Counted from the first letter of the stretch, positions 25,946-35,288 are shown. The stretch is 64,000 bases of DNA from Desulfobacterales bacterium (GCA_026984935.1 JALSRD010000006.1:27778-91777); one strand, 5' to 3'. Translations and numbers: made by a program. The notes: generated by a model not told the origin, from the letters alone.

Positions 25946-27094
25946 ATGAAATATTTGTCGTTTAAAATTCTGCTGAGCTGTATCCTGCTGCCCCCGCTGC
26001 TCTATGTTTTTTCGGTGCAGGGACTGGAAACCTGGTTGCAGCGCAAGTATACACGCGAAGTCGAGCAGGCCTGCACCGGCGATACCGCCCCGCTGTTTAG
26101 CGGCAATCTGCGCCTGAGAGACGCGGTCAGCGCTAATATCGACCGCTTTCTGCGCAACCGGCGGCTCACGGCATGGGGCGTCCGGATCGGTGTGACGGTA
26201 ACGACCGCGGGCGGGCTGCTGCTCTACCCGCCGGTCATCGAGGAGCCGCATGCGCCGCTGGTCTCAGACCCCATGAAAATCGCCGCTGAAAACTACCGCC
26301 TGATGCAGGCGGGCCTGCGGGTGAAGGTACAGGTGACACTGGCGTACAATACGCTGCTGACCAACGCCATTTTGGCCTTTTATATCCTCTTCTTCGGGCT
26401 GCTGCTCTATGTTTACTACCGCAAGGGCGCCCACCGTGTCCGGCAGGAGGCACTCGAAAAAAATCGCGAAATCGAACGCCTGAAGTCCTACGAGGAAAAG
26501 CGCAGCCGGGGGTTGAAAACCCTGCAGACCGAGCGTCAGCGGCTGTCAGCGGAACTGGAAGGGCTACGCCGGAAAGTAGAGCGGGAAAAAAACCGCGCCA
26601 GTCGCAACGAGGACCAGATGATCGAGGAAATCGTCGCGCTGGAAAAGAAAATTGCGGAAAACATTGCGCTGCAGAACACCCAACAGCGTGAAATCGAGAG
26701 CCTGACGGCAAAAATCCAGAGCTATGAAAAGCGCCGCAAACGCGGGGGAAAACATAAAGCCAAGGCCTCCGATGCGGCGGCCAGACGCTTCAAGGCGCTC
26801 TATAAAAATCTGACCATCGGGCGGCGTGCAGTGGAAGGGTTTGCGGAACTCACCGATGATATGCAGATCAAAGCCGAGGAGATTATCCATCAGCTGAACG
26901 AGGAACCGGACAGCGTTCCCATCAAACGCAAGGTGTTTGGCAAAAAGGGCATGGGAACCTTTTTTGAGGTGCTTTTTGCCTATAACGGCCGGCTGTATTT
27001 CCGGAAAGGCAAGGACCAGGGAGTGGAAATACTGGCCATTGGCACCAAGAACTCACAGGCCCGGGATTTGGAATTTTTGCGCAACGTGCCGTGA
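25946..27094 (+). CDS. two-pass inner-membrane protein with cytoplasmic coiled coil, unknown function
   Basis: 382 residues, family not recognised. A first membrane segment (about 7-27) is followed by a periplasmic domain of roughly 105 residues, a second segment (about 137-158), then a long charged coiled coil (about 165-255) and a basic C-terminal domain. The topology resembles chemoreceptor-like sensors, but no HAMP, kinase or methyl-accepting motif is present. It sits between the TPR lipoprotein and the AAA-OmpA fusion, and its stop overlaps a GTG in the frame of the next gene. It probably links periplasmic and cytoplasmic parts of one complex. Confidence 0.8.
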   Translation: MKYLSFKILLSCILLPPLLYVFSVQGLETWLQRKYTREVEQACTGDTAPLFSGNLRLRDAVSANIDRFLRNRRLTAWGVRIGVTVTTAGGLLLYPPVIEEPHAPLVSDPMKIAAENYRLMQAGLRVKVQVTLAYNTLLTNAILAFYILFFGLLLYVYYRKGAHRVRQEALEKNREIERLKSYEEKRSRGLKTLQTERQRLSAELEGLRRKVEREKNRASRNEDQMIEEIVALEKKIAENIALQNTQQREIESLTAKIQSYEKRRKRGGKHKAKASDAAARRFKALYKNLTIGRRAVEGFAELTDDMQIKAEEIIHQLNEEPDSVPIKRKVFGKKGMGTFFEVLFAYNGRLYFRKGKDQGVEILAIGTKNSQARDLEFLRNVP

Positions 27095-27114
27095 TCTACG
27101 GCCGGCGACATGTC

Positions 27115-28986
27115 ATGTACTGCAAATACTATCAACTCAAAGAAAAACCCTTCCAGATTACCACGGACCCCAAGTTCCTGTGGCTGGGGGAAAAGCACAA
27201 AGAAGCCTTGTCCATACTCAAGTACGGCATCCTGGACAACAAGTGGTTTCTGCTTTTGACCGGTGATGTGGGAACCGGCAAAACCACCCTGATCAATGCC
27301 CTTTTGAGAAGCCTCGATGAACGGGTGATCGTGGCCGCAGTCCCCGATCCCGGTCTGGAAGAACTCGACCTGTTCAATTTCATCGCCGATGCTTTTCATA
27401 TGGACAGGATCTTTTCCTCCAAGGGCGAGTTCCTGATCCATTTCAAGCGTTTCCTGAATGCCGCCCATGACAGCCATAAAAAAGTCCTGCTGATCATCGA
27501 CGAGGCCCAACAGCTCACGCAGCAGCGTTTGGAAACCATTCGCCTGCTCTCCAACATTGAAAGACAAGAAACCAAGCTGATCAACATCTTTTTTGTCGGT
27601 CAGAACGAGTTTAACGACATTCTGCGCCGTACGGAAAACCGGGCGCTGCGCCAGCGGATTACCATCAACTACAACATCGCGCCTCTCGCGCCAGCGGAAA
27701 CGGCGGCCTATATTGCTCACCGGCTGAAAGTCGCCCAGGCGGCAAAATCCATGTTTACCCCCGAAGCCGTTCGCCGCATTGCCATCCATTCCGGGGGGTA
27801 TCCCCGCCTGATTAACGTCCTGTGTGACTATGCGCTGGTAACCGGATACGTCAAGGGCATCCATCAGATTGGCCCCGACATTATATCCGAATGTGCCCGG
27901 GAGCTGAAAATTCCGGGTCGCAGTCCGGCTCCACAACAAGCACTCCCGGACGCACCTGCGCCGACTCCGCGTCCACAATCCGGCCCGTCGCCTTCGGGCC
28001 GACGGCCGCCGGCATCCGCCCCGGTGCCGTCTGCTGCCGCACATGCAGCCGTGATGCCTGCAAAAGCGGGGCACCCCGCCTGGCTGTGGGGCCTGCTGGG
28101 CATCTTGCTGGCCGCCGGCGTACTCCTTATGGGATATTATCTGGGATGGCGCCTGCCAAACCAAAAAGCGCCGATGATTGCCAAGGCCCCTGCCGTACGG
28201 ACCCCAAAAACCGCTGCAACCGGCGAAATGCAGGTGTCCACGCAGCTGCCCGAAGTCCATCCGCCCGTGGCGGCGGTTCCTGCAGCCCAGCGGGGCGCTG
28301 CCGCCACCCATCTGGAAGGCAGCCAGGCGACGGGCGGCGGCGGACGTGAGAGCGGGCAAACGCCTTCTGCGAACAGAGAAAATCCGGCCGGCAGTACAAG
28401 CGCTGGCCGGCGGGCGGCCACTTCTGCTGAGCCCGCCGGTTCGAATGCAGCGGCGGGCATGCCAGGGGGGCAGGAAATTTCACGCAACCAGCCTGCTGAC
28501 AGCGGCGGGCAGCGCAGTGCGCCGCCCCGGGCGCAATCTGCAACGCCCGTGGGCCCGGTTTTACACAGGGATGCTGCTCTTGCGGTGGACACGGATCTGG
28601 AAAAGCGTATTCAGGAACTTGCGCGCAGAAAAAAAATGGTCGTGTACTTTGGATACGACTCCAACGCGATGAAAGACACGACGCTCAGATCGCTGGATAC
28701 GCTTTCGGCGTTTATGCAGCGCTACCCGCGGGCAGAGATCACCATCAGGGGCTACACGGATTCATCAGGGGTATACAGTTACAATCAAAAGCTGTCTGAA
28801 TTCAGGGCCAACATGGTCAAAAGCTATCTGGTGGGCAAGGGCACAGATCCAGCCAGGATCAAAACCCGCGGCCTCGGGCCGGCAAATCCGGTGCAGTCCA
28901 ATCAGTCCGAAAAAACCCGCAGATTCAACCGCCGTGTAGAAATCGAGATTTTTTTTACCCCCCGCCACAAGGCGACAGCCGGGTGA
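27115..28986 (+). CDS. ExeA/GspA-type AAA ATPase fused to an OmpA peptidoglycan-binding domain
   Basis: 623 residues. The N-terminal cytoplasmic ATPase (about 1-265) begins with the ExeA-like YCKYYQLKEKPFQITTDP, has Walker A GDVGTGKTT at 50-58 and Walker B LLIIDEAQQL. A Pro/Ala-rich linker leads to one membrane segment (about 323-344), then a low-complexity periplasmic linker of about 140 residues and an OmpA C-terminal domain (about 500-620) with the TDSSG and NRRVEIEI blocks. ExeA proteins usually carry a short peptidoglycan-binding domain; an OmpA domain instead is unusual. It could use ATP to act on a wall-anchored assembly. The ATG at 27115 is preferred over a GTG at 27091. Confidence 0.88.
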   Translation: MYCKYYQLKEKPFQITTDPKFLWLGEKHKEALSILKYGILDNKWFLLLTGDVGTGKTTLINALLRSLDERVIVAAVPDPGLEELDLFNFIADAFHMDRIFSSKGEFLIHFKRFLNAAHDSHKKVLLIIDEAQQLTQQRLETIRLLSNIERQETKLINIFFVGQNEFNDILRRTENRALRQRITINYNIAPLAPAETAAYIAHRLKVAQAAKSMFTPEAVRRIAIHSGGYPRLINVLCDYALVTGYVKGIHQIGPDIISECARELKIPGRSPAPQQALPDAPAPTPRPQSGPSPSGRRPPASAPVPSAAAHAAVMPAKAGHPAWLWGLLGILLAAGVLLMGYYLGWRLPNQKAPMIAKAPAVRTPKTAATGEMQVSTQLPEVHPPVAAVPAAQRGAAATHLEGSQATGGGGRESGQTPSANRENPAGSTSAGRRAATSAEPAGSNAAAGMPGGQEISRNQPADSGGQRSAPPRAQSATPVGPVLHRDAALAVDTDLEKRIQELARRKKMVVYFGYDSNAMKDTTLRSLDTLSAFMQRYPRAEITIRGYTDSSGVYSYNQKLSEFRANMVKSYLVGKGTDPARIKTRGLGPANPVQSNQSEKTRRFNRRVEIEIFFTPRHKATAG

Positions 28987-29026
28987 GGCAACCGGCCGCG
29001 TCTCCTGCGGCAGCATCTTGCAGCGG

Positions 29027-29575
29027 TTAGGCCGCGACGCTTTCCTGTACCAGCGCCATGCCCAGCTTGAGCGCCTTGCGATTGATGTCGAGAAATCCGG
29101 AGGGGATGCGCCGGGTCAGCACCTTTTCGACGGATGTTTCCGAGATGAGTTCCGTCAGGCCCAGCACCGCGCCCAGCATACAGATGTTAAAAACGATCGG
29201 CTTGCCGATCTCTTCCAGTACACGGACGTACATGGGGAGTTCAATCTGGCGGGCATCGACTTTACGTTCGGTTTTCACGAAACGGGTGTCGGTGAGCAGC
29301 AGCCCTCCCGGACGGATGATGGGATAGAATTTGTTGTAGGCGGTCTGGGTCAGGCAGATCAGCACGTTGGGCTGAAAAACCTTGGGAAAGTATATTTCGG
29401 AGTCGGAGATAATGACATCCGAACGTGTCGCCCCGCCGCGGGCTTCGGGGCCGTATGTCTGCGACTGTACGGCGTTCAGGTTTTCATACAGCACAGCGGC
29501 CTCGGCCAGGATAATGGAGGCGGTGATGACTCCCTGACCGCCGGAGCCCGAGAATACGATTCGGCACCGTTCCAT
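29027..29575 (-). CDS. korC: 2-oxoacid:ferredoxin oxidoreductase, gamma subunit
   Basis: 182 residues with the gamma-subunit block RIVFSGSGGQGVITASIILAEAA at the N terminus, QSQTYGPEARGG, and the LTQTAYNKF region. Together with KorA, KorB and KorD it oxidatively decarboxylates a 2-oxoacid (most likely 2-oxoglutarate) to an acyl-CoA and reduced ferredoxin, or works in reverse. It is the last gene of the four-gene operon, 2 bases after korB. Confidence 0.92.
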   Translation of the reverse strand: MERCRIVFSGSGGQGVITASIILAEAAVLYENLNAVQSQTYGPEARGGATRSDVIISDSEIYFPKVFQPNVLICLTQTAYNKFYPIIRPGGLLLTDTRFVKTERKVDARQIELPMYVRVLEEIGKPIVFNICMLGAVLGLTELISETSVEKVLTRRIPSGFLDINRKALKLGMALVQESVAA

Positions 29576-29577
29576 GG

Positions 29578-30381
29578 CTAATTCCCTTTCATCGCTTTTT
29601 CGATGACGTCGTCGTACGCGCTGCAGTATTCCGTCGTCTCCTTCTGTACGAAGATGCCGCGTTCGATCAGTTCAGGATGTTCACGCTTGGCTTTGGAGCC
29701 GATGGGCGTGGTGATTTTTTTAAAGCGCTCCACCATGTCCACGGCGCTTCCCAGGCGGTTTTTGCGCCCGAAATAGGTGGGGCACTGGGACATGACCTCC
29801 ACCACCGAAAACCCTTCGTGGAGGATGGCCGCCTTGAGCAGATCGGTGATCTGGCGCGCATGATAGGTGGTCGTACGGGCCACAAAGGTTGCGCCCGCCG
29901 CCGAGGCCAGATCCACCACGTCGAAGTCGCTGTCGATGTTGCTGTAAGGCGCGGTGGTGGCCAGGATGCCCTGACCTGAGAGCGGTGAATACTGGCCGCC
30001 GGTCATGCCGTAGATGCGGTTGTTCATAACCACGGCCGTCAAATCGATGTTGCGCCGGGCGGCGTGGATAAAATGGTTGCCGCCGATGGCCAGGGCATCC
30101 CCGTCGCCCATGGGGACGATCACGTTGAGCTCCGGGCGGCTCAGCTTGACGCCGGTGGCAAAGGCCAGCGCGCGCCCGTGCAGCGTGTGCAGGCTGTGAA
30201 AATCAACATAGCCGGATATGCGCGAAGAGCAGCCGATGCCGGATACCATCACGATTTCGTTTTTACTCAGGCCCAGTGCGTCGATGGCCCGCAGCATGCT
30301 GTTCAAGACGATGCCGTGTCCACAGCCGGGGCACCACATGTGCGGGAAAAACCGCTCCCTGATGTAATCCTTGACCGCCAT
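29578..30381 (-). CDS. korB: 2-oxoacid:ferredoxin oxidoreductase, beta subunit (TPP-binding)
   Basis: 267 residues. The TPP/Mg motif is GDGDALAIGGNHFIHAARRN followed by NN, and the [4Fe-4S] ligands include the Cys pair in HMWCPGCGHG and Cys in SGIGCSSR. The split four-subunit form with a 267-residue beta subunit is the KorB/VorB type. It sits between korA and korC with 2-base gaps. Substrate preference between 2-oxoglutarate and branched 2-oxoacids cannot be read from the sequence. Confidence 0.93.
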   Translation of the reverse strand: MAVKDYIRERFFPHMWCPGCGHGIVLNSMLRAIDALGLSKNEIVMVSGIGCSSRISGYVDFHSLHTLHGRALAFATGVKLSRPELNVIVPMGDGDALAIGGNHFIHAARRNIDLTAVVMNNRIYGMTGGQYSPLSGQGILATTAPYSNIDSDFDVVDLASAAGATFVARTTTYHARQITDLLKAAILHEGFSVVEVMSQCPTYFGRKNRLGSAVDMVERFKKITTPIGSKAKREHPELIERGIFVQKETTEYCSAYDDVIEKAMKGN

Positions 30382-30383
30382 GT

Positions 30384-31532
30384 CTATACACCCTTTCCCT
30401 CGATGATGCGCAGCGTATTACGGATGTCGGCATCCGTGATGAAAACACCGTCGACACGGTTTGCCAGAACCACCCGGTCCGGTTTTTCCACGGCCCGTTT
30501 GACCTCGAGGACGATCTGGCCCATGTTCATTTCCACGACCAGAACGAAGCGTGCGCGGGCGCATTTTTCCCGGACCAGGTCGTAGGGGAAGGGCCACAGG
30601 GTCTGGAGTTCGAGCAGCCCCAGGCGTTCGCCTTTTTTGCGCTGGCTCTTAACCACATGCAGCGCCGAACGCGCAGCCGATCCGTAGGAGATGAATATGT
30701 TGTCAGCATCTTCCAGGTGGTATTCCTTATATCTGGCGATGTGGTTGACGTTGTTGTGGATCTTATCCACCAGGTGCCGGATCAGGCCGTGTACAATGGG
30801 GGGGCTGTCCGATGGAAAGCCCCACATGTCGTGGTACAGGCCGGTAACATTATAGCGGTGAATGCCGCCGAAATCCGCCATGGGCAGCCGGCCGTCCTCA
30901 CGCGGCAGATAGGGATGAAAATCAACGCCGCCCTTTACCGCCGTGCGCAACCGTTCGACCAGCGGAATTTCCCCCTTTTCCGGCAGCACCAGGCGCTCGC
31001 GCATGTGCCCGATGCCTTCGTCAAAGAGCAGGATAACCGGCGTGCGATAGGTTTCGGCCAAGTTGAAGGCCTCTACCGTGATCTGGAAGAGGTCCTGGTG
31101 GCTGGAGGCCGTCATGGCAATGATGGCGTGGTCTCCGTGGGTCCCCCAGCGGGCCTGGTAAACATCTCCCTGGCTACCGTGGGTCGGCAGGCCGGTGGAT
31201 GGGCCGCCCCGCTGAACGTTGACGATTACACAGGGGATTTCCGCCATGATGGCGTATCCCAGCCCTTCCTGCATCAGCGAAAATCCGGGACCGCTGGTGG
31301 CGGTCATCACCTTGTGCCCGGTCAGAGAGGCCCCGATGATGGCACAGATCGACGCGATTTCATCTTCCATCTGGATGAACTTGCCACCCTTGCGGGGCAG
31401 GCGCTGTGACAGCAGTTCGGCGATTTCGGTCGAAGGAGTGATCGGGTAGCCGGCAAAAAAATCCAGTCCGGCGTAAATCGCCGCTTCGACGCACGCTTCA
31501 TTCCCCTGCACAAATTTTATCTGTTTAGCCAT
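30384..31532 (-). CDS. korA: 2-oxoacid:ferredoxin oxidoreductase, alpha subunit
   Basis: 382 residues with the pyrimidine-domain blocks GNEACVEAAIYAGLDFFAGY, PITPSTEI and ATSGPGFSLMQEGLGYA. A domain-II region carries FDEGIGHMRERL. The ATG at 31532 begins the homologous MAKQIKFVQGNEA; a longer frame would overlap korD. It is the second gene of the operon, starting 4 bases after the ferredoxin gene ends. A KorA subunit of this length without its own gamma domain fits the four-subunit enzyme. Confidence 0.93.
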   Translation of the reverse strand: MAKQIKFVQGNEACVEAAIYAGLDFFAGYPITPSTEIAELLSQRLPRKGGKFIQMEDEIASICAIIGASLTGHKVMTATSGPGFSLMQEGLGYAIMAEIPCVIVNVQRGGPSTGLPTHGSQGDVYQARWGTHGDHAIIAMTASSHQDLFQITVEAFNLAETYRTPVILLFDEGIGHMRERLVLPEKGEIPLVERLRTAVKGGVDFHPYLPREDGRLPMADFGGIHRYNVTGLYHDMWGFPSDSPPIVHGLIRHLVDKIHNNVNHIARYKEYHLEDADNIFISYGSAARSALHVVKSQRKKGERLGLLELQTLWPFPYDLVREKCARARFVLVVEMNMGQIVLEVKRAVEKPDRVVLANRVDGVFITDADIRNTLRIIEGKGV

Positions 31533-31536
31533 GGTT

Positions 31537-31746
31537 TCACTCTGTTTGGGTTTCCACTTCGATTGCAAGATCGGGGCAGCGCAGCTCACACTGCAGGCAG
31601 CAGATACAATCCTGGGCTCTTGCCACGGTCACCTTGTCCTCGGAATCGAGTTCAAGGACATTGGTGGGGCAAAAGTGGACGCAGATGCCGCAGCCCTTGC
31701 ACCACTCGCGAATGATATGGTGTGCTTTCAGTTTTGGTTTGGCCAT
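31537..31746 (-). CDS. korD: 2x[4Fe-4S] ferredoxin subunit of the 2-oxoacid oxidoreductase
   Basis: 69 residues with two complete cluster motifs: Cys16-x2-Cys19-x2-Cys22-x3-Cys26-Pro and Cys47-x2-Cys50-x2-Cys53-x3-Cys57-Pro. As the delta subunit it passes electrons from the TPP/FeS core to soluble ferredoxin. It is the first gene of korDABC and is transcribed divergently from mltG across a gap of 182 bases. Confidence 0.93.
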   Translation of the reverse strand: MAKPKLKAHHIIREWCKGCGICVHFCPTNVLELDSEDKVTVARAQDCICCLQCELRCPDLAIEVETQTE

Positions 31747-31928
31747 GCAATCTTCCTCCCAACATCCGGGGTATCATGCATTCAGGCTTTATTGGCTTTG
31801 ATATTGAAAGTCAAGGGAATTCGGGGACCTTGCTTTGGAACATCCCCCGGCGGATCGGCCGGGCTTTGACAAGCCGCCGGGGCTCTGGCATAGTCGGGTG
31901 CAGGCGGCTGTACCCGCCTGGGGAAGCG

Positions 31929-32948
31929 ATGAGCGGAGGACATGTGAAAAAAGGCTGGCCGGTTCTGTTGTTGGCGCTTGCCGTGCTCCTGGGGCTCGGC
32001 GTTTACCTCAAGGTCCAGGTGCATGCCTTTCTGGCACGCCCCTGCGGCAGGCGGAATGTGGAAAAAGTGGTTGATGTCAAGCCGGGCCAGAGCCTGCGGG
32101 CCCTGCTGGACGCCCTGCACGCCGACGGTATCGTCGACAGTCCGTTCCGTTTACGCCTGCTGGCGCGCATCGCCGGCTACGACCGCCGCATCCAGGCCGG
32201 TGAGTACCGCCTGTCGGCGGCCATGCGGCCCCGGGAGCTGCTCGATACCCTGGCCCGCGGGAAAGTGCTGCGCCACAAACTGACCATTCCCGAGGGCTAC
32301 ACGCAATACCAGATTGCGCGGGCCTTTGAAAAGAGCGGGATCGGATCGGCCGCGGCATTTCTGAAAGCCGCCGCGGACAAGGCGCTATTGAAACGTTTGG
32401 GCATCGATGCCCCCACAGCGGAAGGCTACCTGTTTCCGGACACTTATTTTTTTGAAAAGGGAGTTGCACCGCGAACGGCCGTTGAAACCATGATCGCGCG
32501 TTTCTGGGAAACTTTCGATACCCGCTGGAGGGCGCGCGCCGGAGCCATGGGACTCGGGGTGCACCAGGTGGTCATCCTGGCGTCGATGATCGAGAAGGAA
32601 ACCGCCGACCCCGACGAACGGCCGCTGATCGCATCGGTTTTTTACAACCGGATGAAACGGCACATGCGCCTGGAGAGCGACCCCACGGTCATCTACGGCA
32701 TCCGGGATTTTAACGGCAACCTGACGCGCAAGGACCTGGACACCCCCACGCCTTACAATACCTACCGCCGCAGGGGGCTGCCGGCCGGGCCCATCGCCAA
32801 CCCGGGGGCGGCGGCTCTAAAGGCCGCCTTGTACCCGGCTGACACGCGCTTTTTGTACTTTGTCGCCAGGCGCGACGGTACCCACCAGTTTTCCGCCAGC
32901 CTGGAGGCCCACCGACGGGCGGTCAGGAAGTACCAGCGGCGGCGTTAG
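31929..32948 (+). CDS. mltG: endolytic murein transglycosylase MltG
   Basis: 339 residues. One N-terminal membrane segment (about 8-26), a LysM-like region, then the YceG catalytic domain with EGYTQYQIA, EGYLFPDTYFF, SMIEKET (catalytic Glu) and SDPTVIYG. It cleaves nascent glycan strands in the periplasm and limits their length. The ATG at 31929 (GGGGAAG upstream) is chosen because it starts just before the membrane anchor; the frame is open further upstream but would overlap korD. It converges with the DUF2062 gene. Confidence 0.95.
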   Translation: MSGGHVKKGWPVLLLALAVLLGLGVYLKVQVHAFLARPCGRRNVEKVVDVKPGQSLRALLDALHADGIVDSPFRLRLLARIAGYDRRIQAGEYRLSAAMRPRELLDTLARGKVLRHKLTIPEGYTQYQIARAFEKSGIGSAAAFLKAAADKALLKRLGIDAPTAEGYLFPDTYFFEKGVAPRTAVETMIARFWETFDTRWRARAGAMGLGVHQVVILASMIEKETADPDERPLIASVFYNRMKRHMRLESDPTVIYGIRDFNGNLTRKDLDTPTPYNTYRRRGLPAGPIANPGAAALKAALYPADTRFLYFVARRDGTHQFSASLEAHRRAVRKYQRRR

Positions 32949-32980
32949 GGCCTGCCGCTGCATTGGGCGTGAACCGCAGA

Positions 32981-33484
32981 TCAGGTTTTCTTTTTGTGCT
33001 TTTTGCGGCGCAGCTTCTGCTTGATTTCCAGCTGGTATTTGCTGACAGCCTGATAGGAAAAAAAATAGCCGGCAATGGCCAGGGGCAGGCCCAGAACGAC
33101 ACCGCCCACAATCATCATGGTCAGCACGTGGGGTGTTCTCTGAAGCAGCGCCCAGAGCGTAGAAGTGTCAAGGTAAGGCGGGGGCGTATTTATTTTGGAA
33201 AAGCCGCAGATTTTGGCGCCGGTAAGGTAGGTGATGCTGTAGAGCACCGGCGCCGTCAGGGGGTTGGAAATCCAGACGGCGGCGGCGGCTGAAATCTTGT
33301 TGGCCTTAAAGAGCGTGGCAAAAAAGACGGCGATCAGCATCTGAAACCCCATGAAAGGTGTCATTCCCACAAAGAGCCCCAGAGCGAAACCCAGCGCAAT
33401 TTCACGTGGGTGGCCGTGGATTTTGAGAAAGCGTTCGTAGGCGTCTTTCAGCGATTTGGGCCGTTCGAAACGGGGGAGCGCCAT
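32981..33484 (-). CDS. DUF2062 membrane protein
   Basis: 167 residues. Family features are IALGFALGLFVGMTPFMGFQ, AAVWISNPLTAP (the conserved NPxTxP motif), and a C-terminal basic tail (KLRRKKHKKK). Three to four hydrophobic segments place it in the inner membrane. The function of the family is unknown; members often occur near lipid or envelope genes, and here it converges on mltG. The ATG at 33484 matches the usual N-terminal start; upstream codons have no ribosome-binding site. Confidence 0.85.
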   Translation of the reverse strand: MALPRFERPKSLKDAYERFLKIHGHPREIALGFALGLFVGMTPFMGFQMLIAVFFATLFKANKISAAAAVWISNPLTAPVLYSITYLTGAKICGFSKINTPPPYLDTSTLWALLQRTPHVLTMMIVGGVVLGLPLAIAGYFFSYQAVSKYQLEIKQKLRRKKHKKKT

Positions 33485-33680
33485 ACGGTTCTTACCATGC
33501 TGGCAGTTCGTAGCTGCACAATACGTAAAAGCGCATCGCGGCGGGGCAACCGCACGCGGCATGCGCCGGATCCGGGATCAATTGCACACAAAACGCTTCT
33601 ATTAGCAGATTGGCGTAAATTTTCAACCGTGGAATAAGGCCGGCCGCCATTGGGCAGAGTATTGCCCTGCAGAAACAAGG

Positions 33681-34625
33681 TCATGCATCCGGCGGCTGGG
33701 CTTGGCGGTCGATTTCAGCCAGCAGGGCGGTGATGCGGCCGCGGGCCTTCAGGTCTGCAAGCCAGTCACCGGGAATGGCCGCCGGGCCCAGGTAGGCCCC
33801 CAGCACCATGCCGGTCATCAGCCCCCGCGCCGACGAATCCCCCCCGGCCATGACGTTTTCAATCAGGGCTGCGCGCAGATCATTTTCGTACTTGGCAATC
33901 AGGTGGATGGTGGCTGGAAAAGAGGCCTCGATTTCACACATCTGGCCGAATTCGATGATGGTTTTGCGCGTGTCGTCGGCAATGCTGTCCAGCCCCTGAT
34001 TGACCCATTCCGCTATCGGCGCATTTTCGTAAGGCCGTCCGGCAGCCGTCCGGATCGCCGCCACCGGCGATTCGCCGCCGAGGACCGATATCGCGACGTG
34101 CGCGAAAAACAGCGCACTGGCAATGGTGACGGGGTGGTTGTGGGTCATGATCGTCTGGCGGCGGGCGGCGTCCAGAAAACGGTCCGGGTCGTTGCGGTAA
34201 AGGTAGCCCAAAGGGGCGATACGGGCCGCACCGCCCAGGTCCGTGGCACCGGTTTCCTCCGAATCGGCACCGGCTTCCAGGGGAGCTTTGCCGGCGGCGA
34301 AGTTTTCCAGTGTGGCGGTGGTGGATTTGTCGATGTAGCCGTCGTAGTCTTTGAAAAAACGGCGCCAGGCGGCGGCGAAATCATCAATGTCGAATTGCCC
34401 CCTGCGAGCCACAGATTCCAACAGCACCAGCGTCTGATCGCCGTAATGGGTGAATTCACCGCGCTCCTTTGTCGGATGCCAGGATTTGACGATGGGTTTG
34501 AGCAGCTTTTCCACGCGGCCGACCTTGCGGTCGATGACATTGGTGTTGTATATCCAGTGCGCCCCCAGGGCCAGCGAATCGGCGGCAAAAGATGCCATAA
34601 CCATTGCCTGCGCATTGTCTTTCAT
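33681..34625 (-). CDS. ADP-ribosylglycohydrolase-family protein
   Basis: 314 residues. The family's metal-binding pieces are visible: SFAADSLALGAHW at the N terminus, GDQT near residue 60, and GGDSSARG near residue 270 in place of the usual GGD-TDT. It may remove ADP-ribose from proteins or hydrolyse a related N-glycosidic bond; members with the SSAR variant are poorly characterised. AAGGAGG directs the ATG at 34625. No ADP-ribosyltransferase is in the window, so the natural substrate is open. Confidence 0.85.
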   Translation of the reverse strand: MKDNAQAMVMASFAADSLALGAHWIYNTNVIDRKVGRVEKLLKPIVKSWHPTKERGEFTHYGDQTLVLLESVARRGQFDIDDFAAAWRRFFKDYDGYIDKSTTATLENFAAGKAPLEAGADSEETGATDLGGAARIAPLGYLYRNDPDRFLDAARRQTIMTHNHPVTIASALFFAHVAISVLGGESPVAAIRTAAGRPYENAPIAEWVNQGLDSIADDTRKTIIEFGQMCEIEASFPATIHLIAKYENDLRAALIENVMAGGDSSARGLMTGMVLGAYLGPAAIPGDWLADLKARGRITALLAEIDRQAQPPDA

Positions 34626-34880
34626 TGCAGCCTCCTTGACGGTTTCAGAGTAAAAAACCGGAACGTCCGGTCGTGGCGAAAAGCATACCATGCAATGTAA
34701 TACCGATGTTTTTGCATGGCAAGCACGATTCCGAAGCGGCGCGTATGGCGCCATCTCCTCTGGACACAGCGGCGGGCGGGGTGGTAGAGAATTGTCGACT
34801 GCAGTCAGGATCATCGCACGGTGTAGCGTGTGTCAGGTTGCAAAGAGCGCCCAAATCCTGCAGAAAAGGAGGAAAAGGCC

Positions 34881-35288
34881 ATGCGTGTATTGTTCTGGTA
34901 CTGCAACCGGTTTGCCTGGAAGCCCACCCTTCAGACCCTGGAAGATGCGCCCGTGGCCCGTGCGGCGGTATATGAAAAGGTGGTGGTGGCATTTGTCCAC
35001 GTTGAACCGGGTGACACGCAAAAGGGGAGTGCCGCCGAAACCAAACTGGTCAAAAACGCCAAGTGGCTGGCCCGCAAGTGGGGCATCCGCCAGGTGGTGC
35101 TGCACTCTTTTTCACACCTGGCCACAGAAAAAGCCGATCCGGCCGCAGCCAGAAACCTCATCGAAAACGCCTGTGCGAGGCTTGCGCAGGCCGGCTATGA
35201 AACCGTGCAGACACCGTACGGTTTTTTCAATGACCTGGAAATCAAGGCTCCCGGGCAGCCGCTGGCGAGGATTTTTAAAAAGTTTTAA
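34881..35288 (+). CDS. free-standing threonyl-tRNA synthetase editing-domain protein
   Basis: 135 residues aligning by eye along its length with the N-terminal editing domain of archaeal ThrRS (tRNA-Thr_ED, D-aminoacyl-tRNA deacylase-like fold). Recognisable blocks are MRVLFWYCNRF, VVLHSFSHLATEKADP, and YGFFNDLEIKAPGQPLARI, which match the archaeal HxHLS, PFGW and VKGHPLAE regions. In archaea the domain removes serine from mis-charged tRNA-Thr. Standing alone in a bacterium it could act in trans on mis-charged tRNAs or another ester. The start has GGAGG upstream. Its gene stands alone between a divergent and a convergent neighbour. Confidence 0.82.
   Translation: MRVLFWYCNRFAWKPTLQTLEDAPVARAAVYEKVVVAFVHVEPGDTQKGSAAETKLVKNAKWLARKWGIRQVVLHSFSHLATEKADPAAARNLIENACARLAQAGYETVQTPYGFFNDLEIKAPGQPLARIFKKF

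Noticed and set aside
31722..31928. N-terminal extension of mltG
   Set aside because: It overlaps korD on the other strand and precedes the membrane anchor; the ATG at 31929 has a ribosome-binding site.
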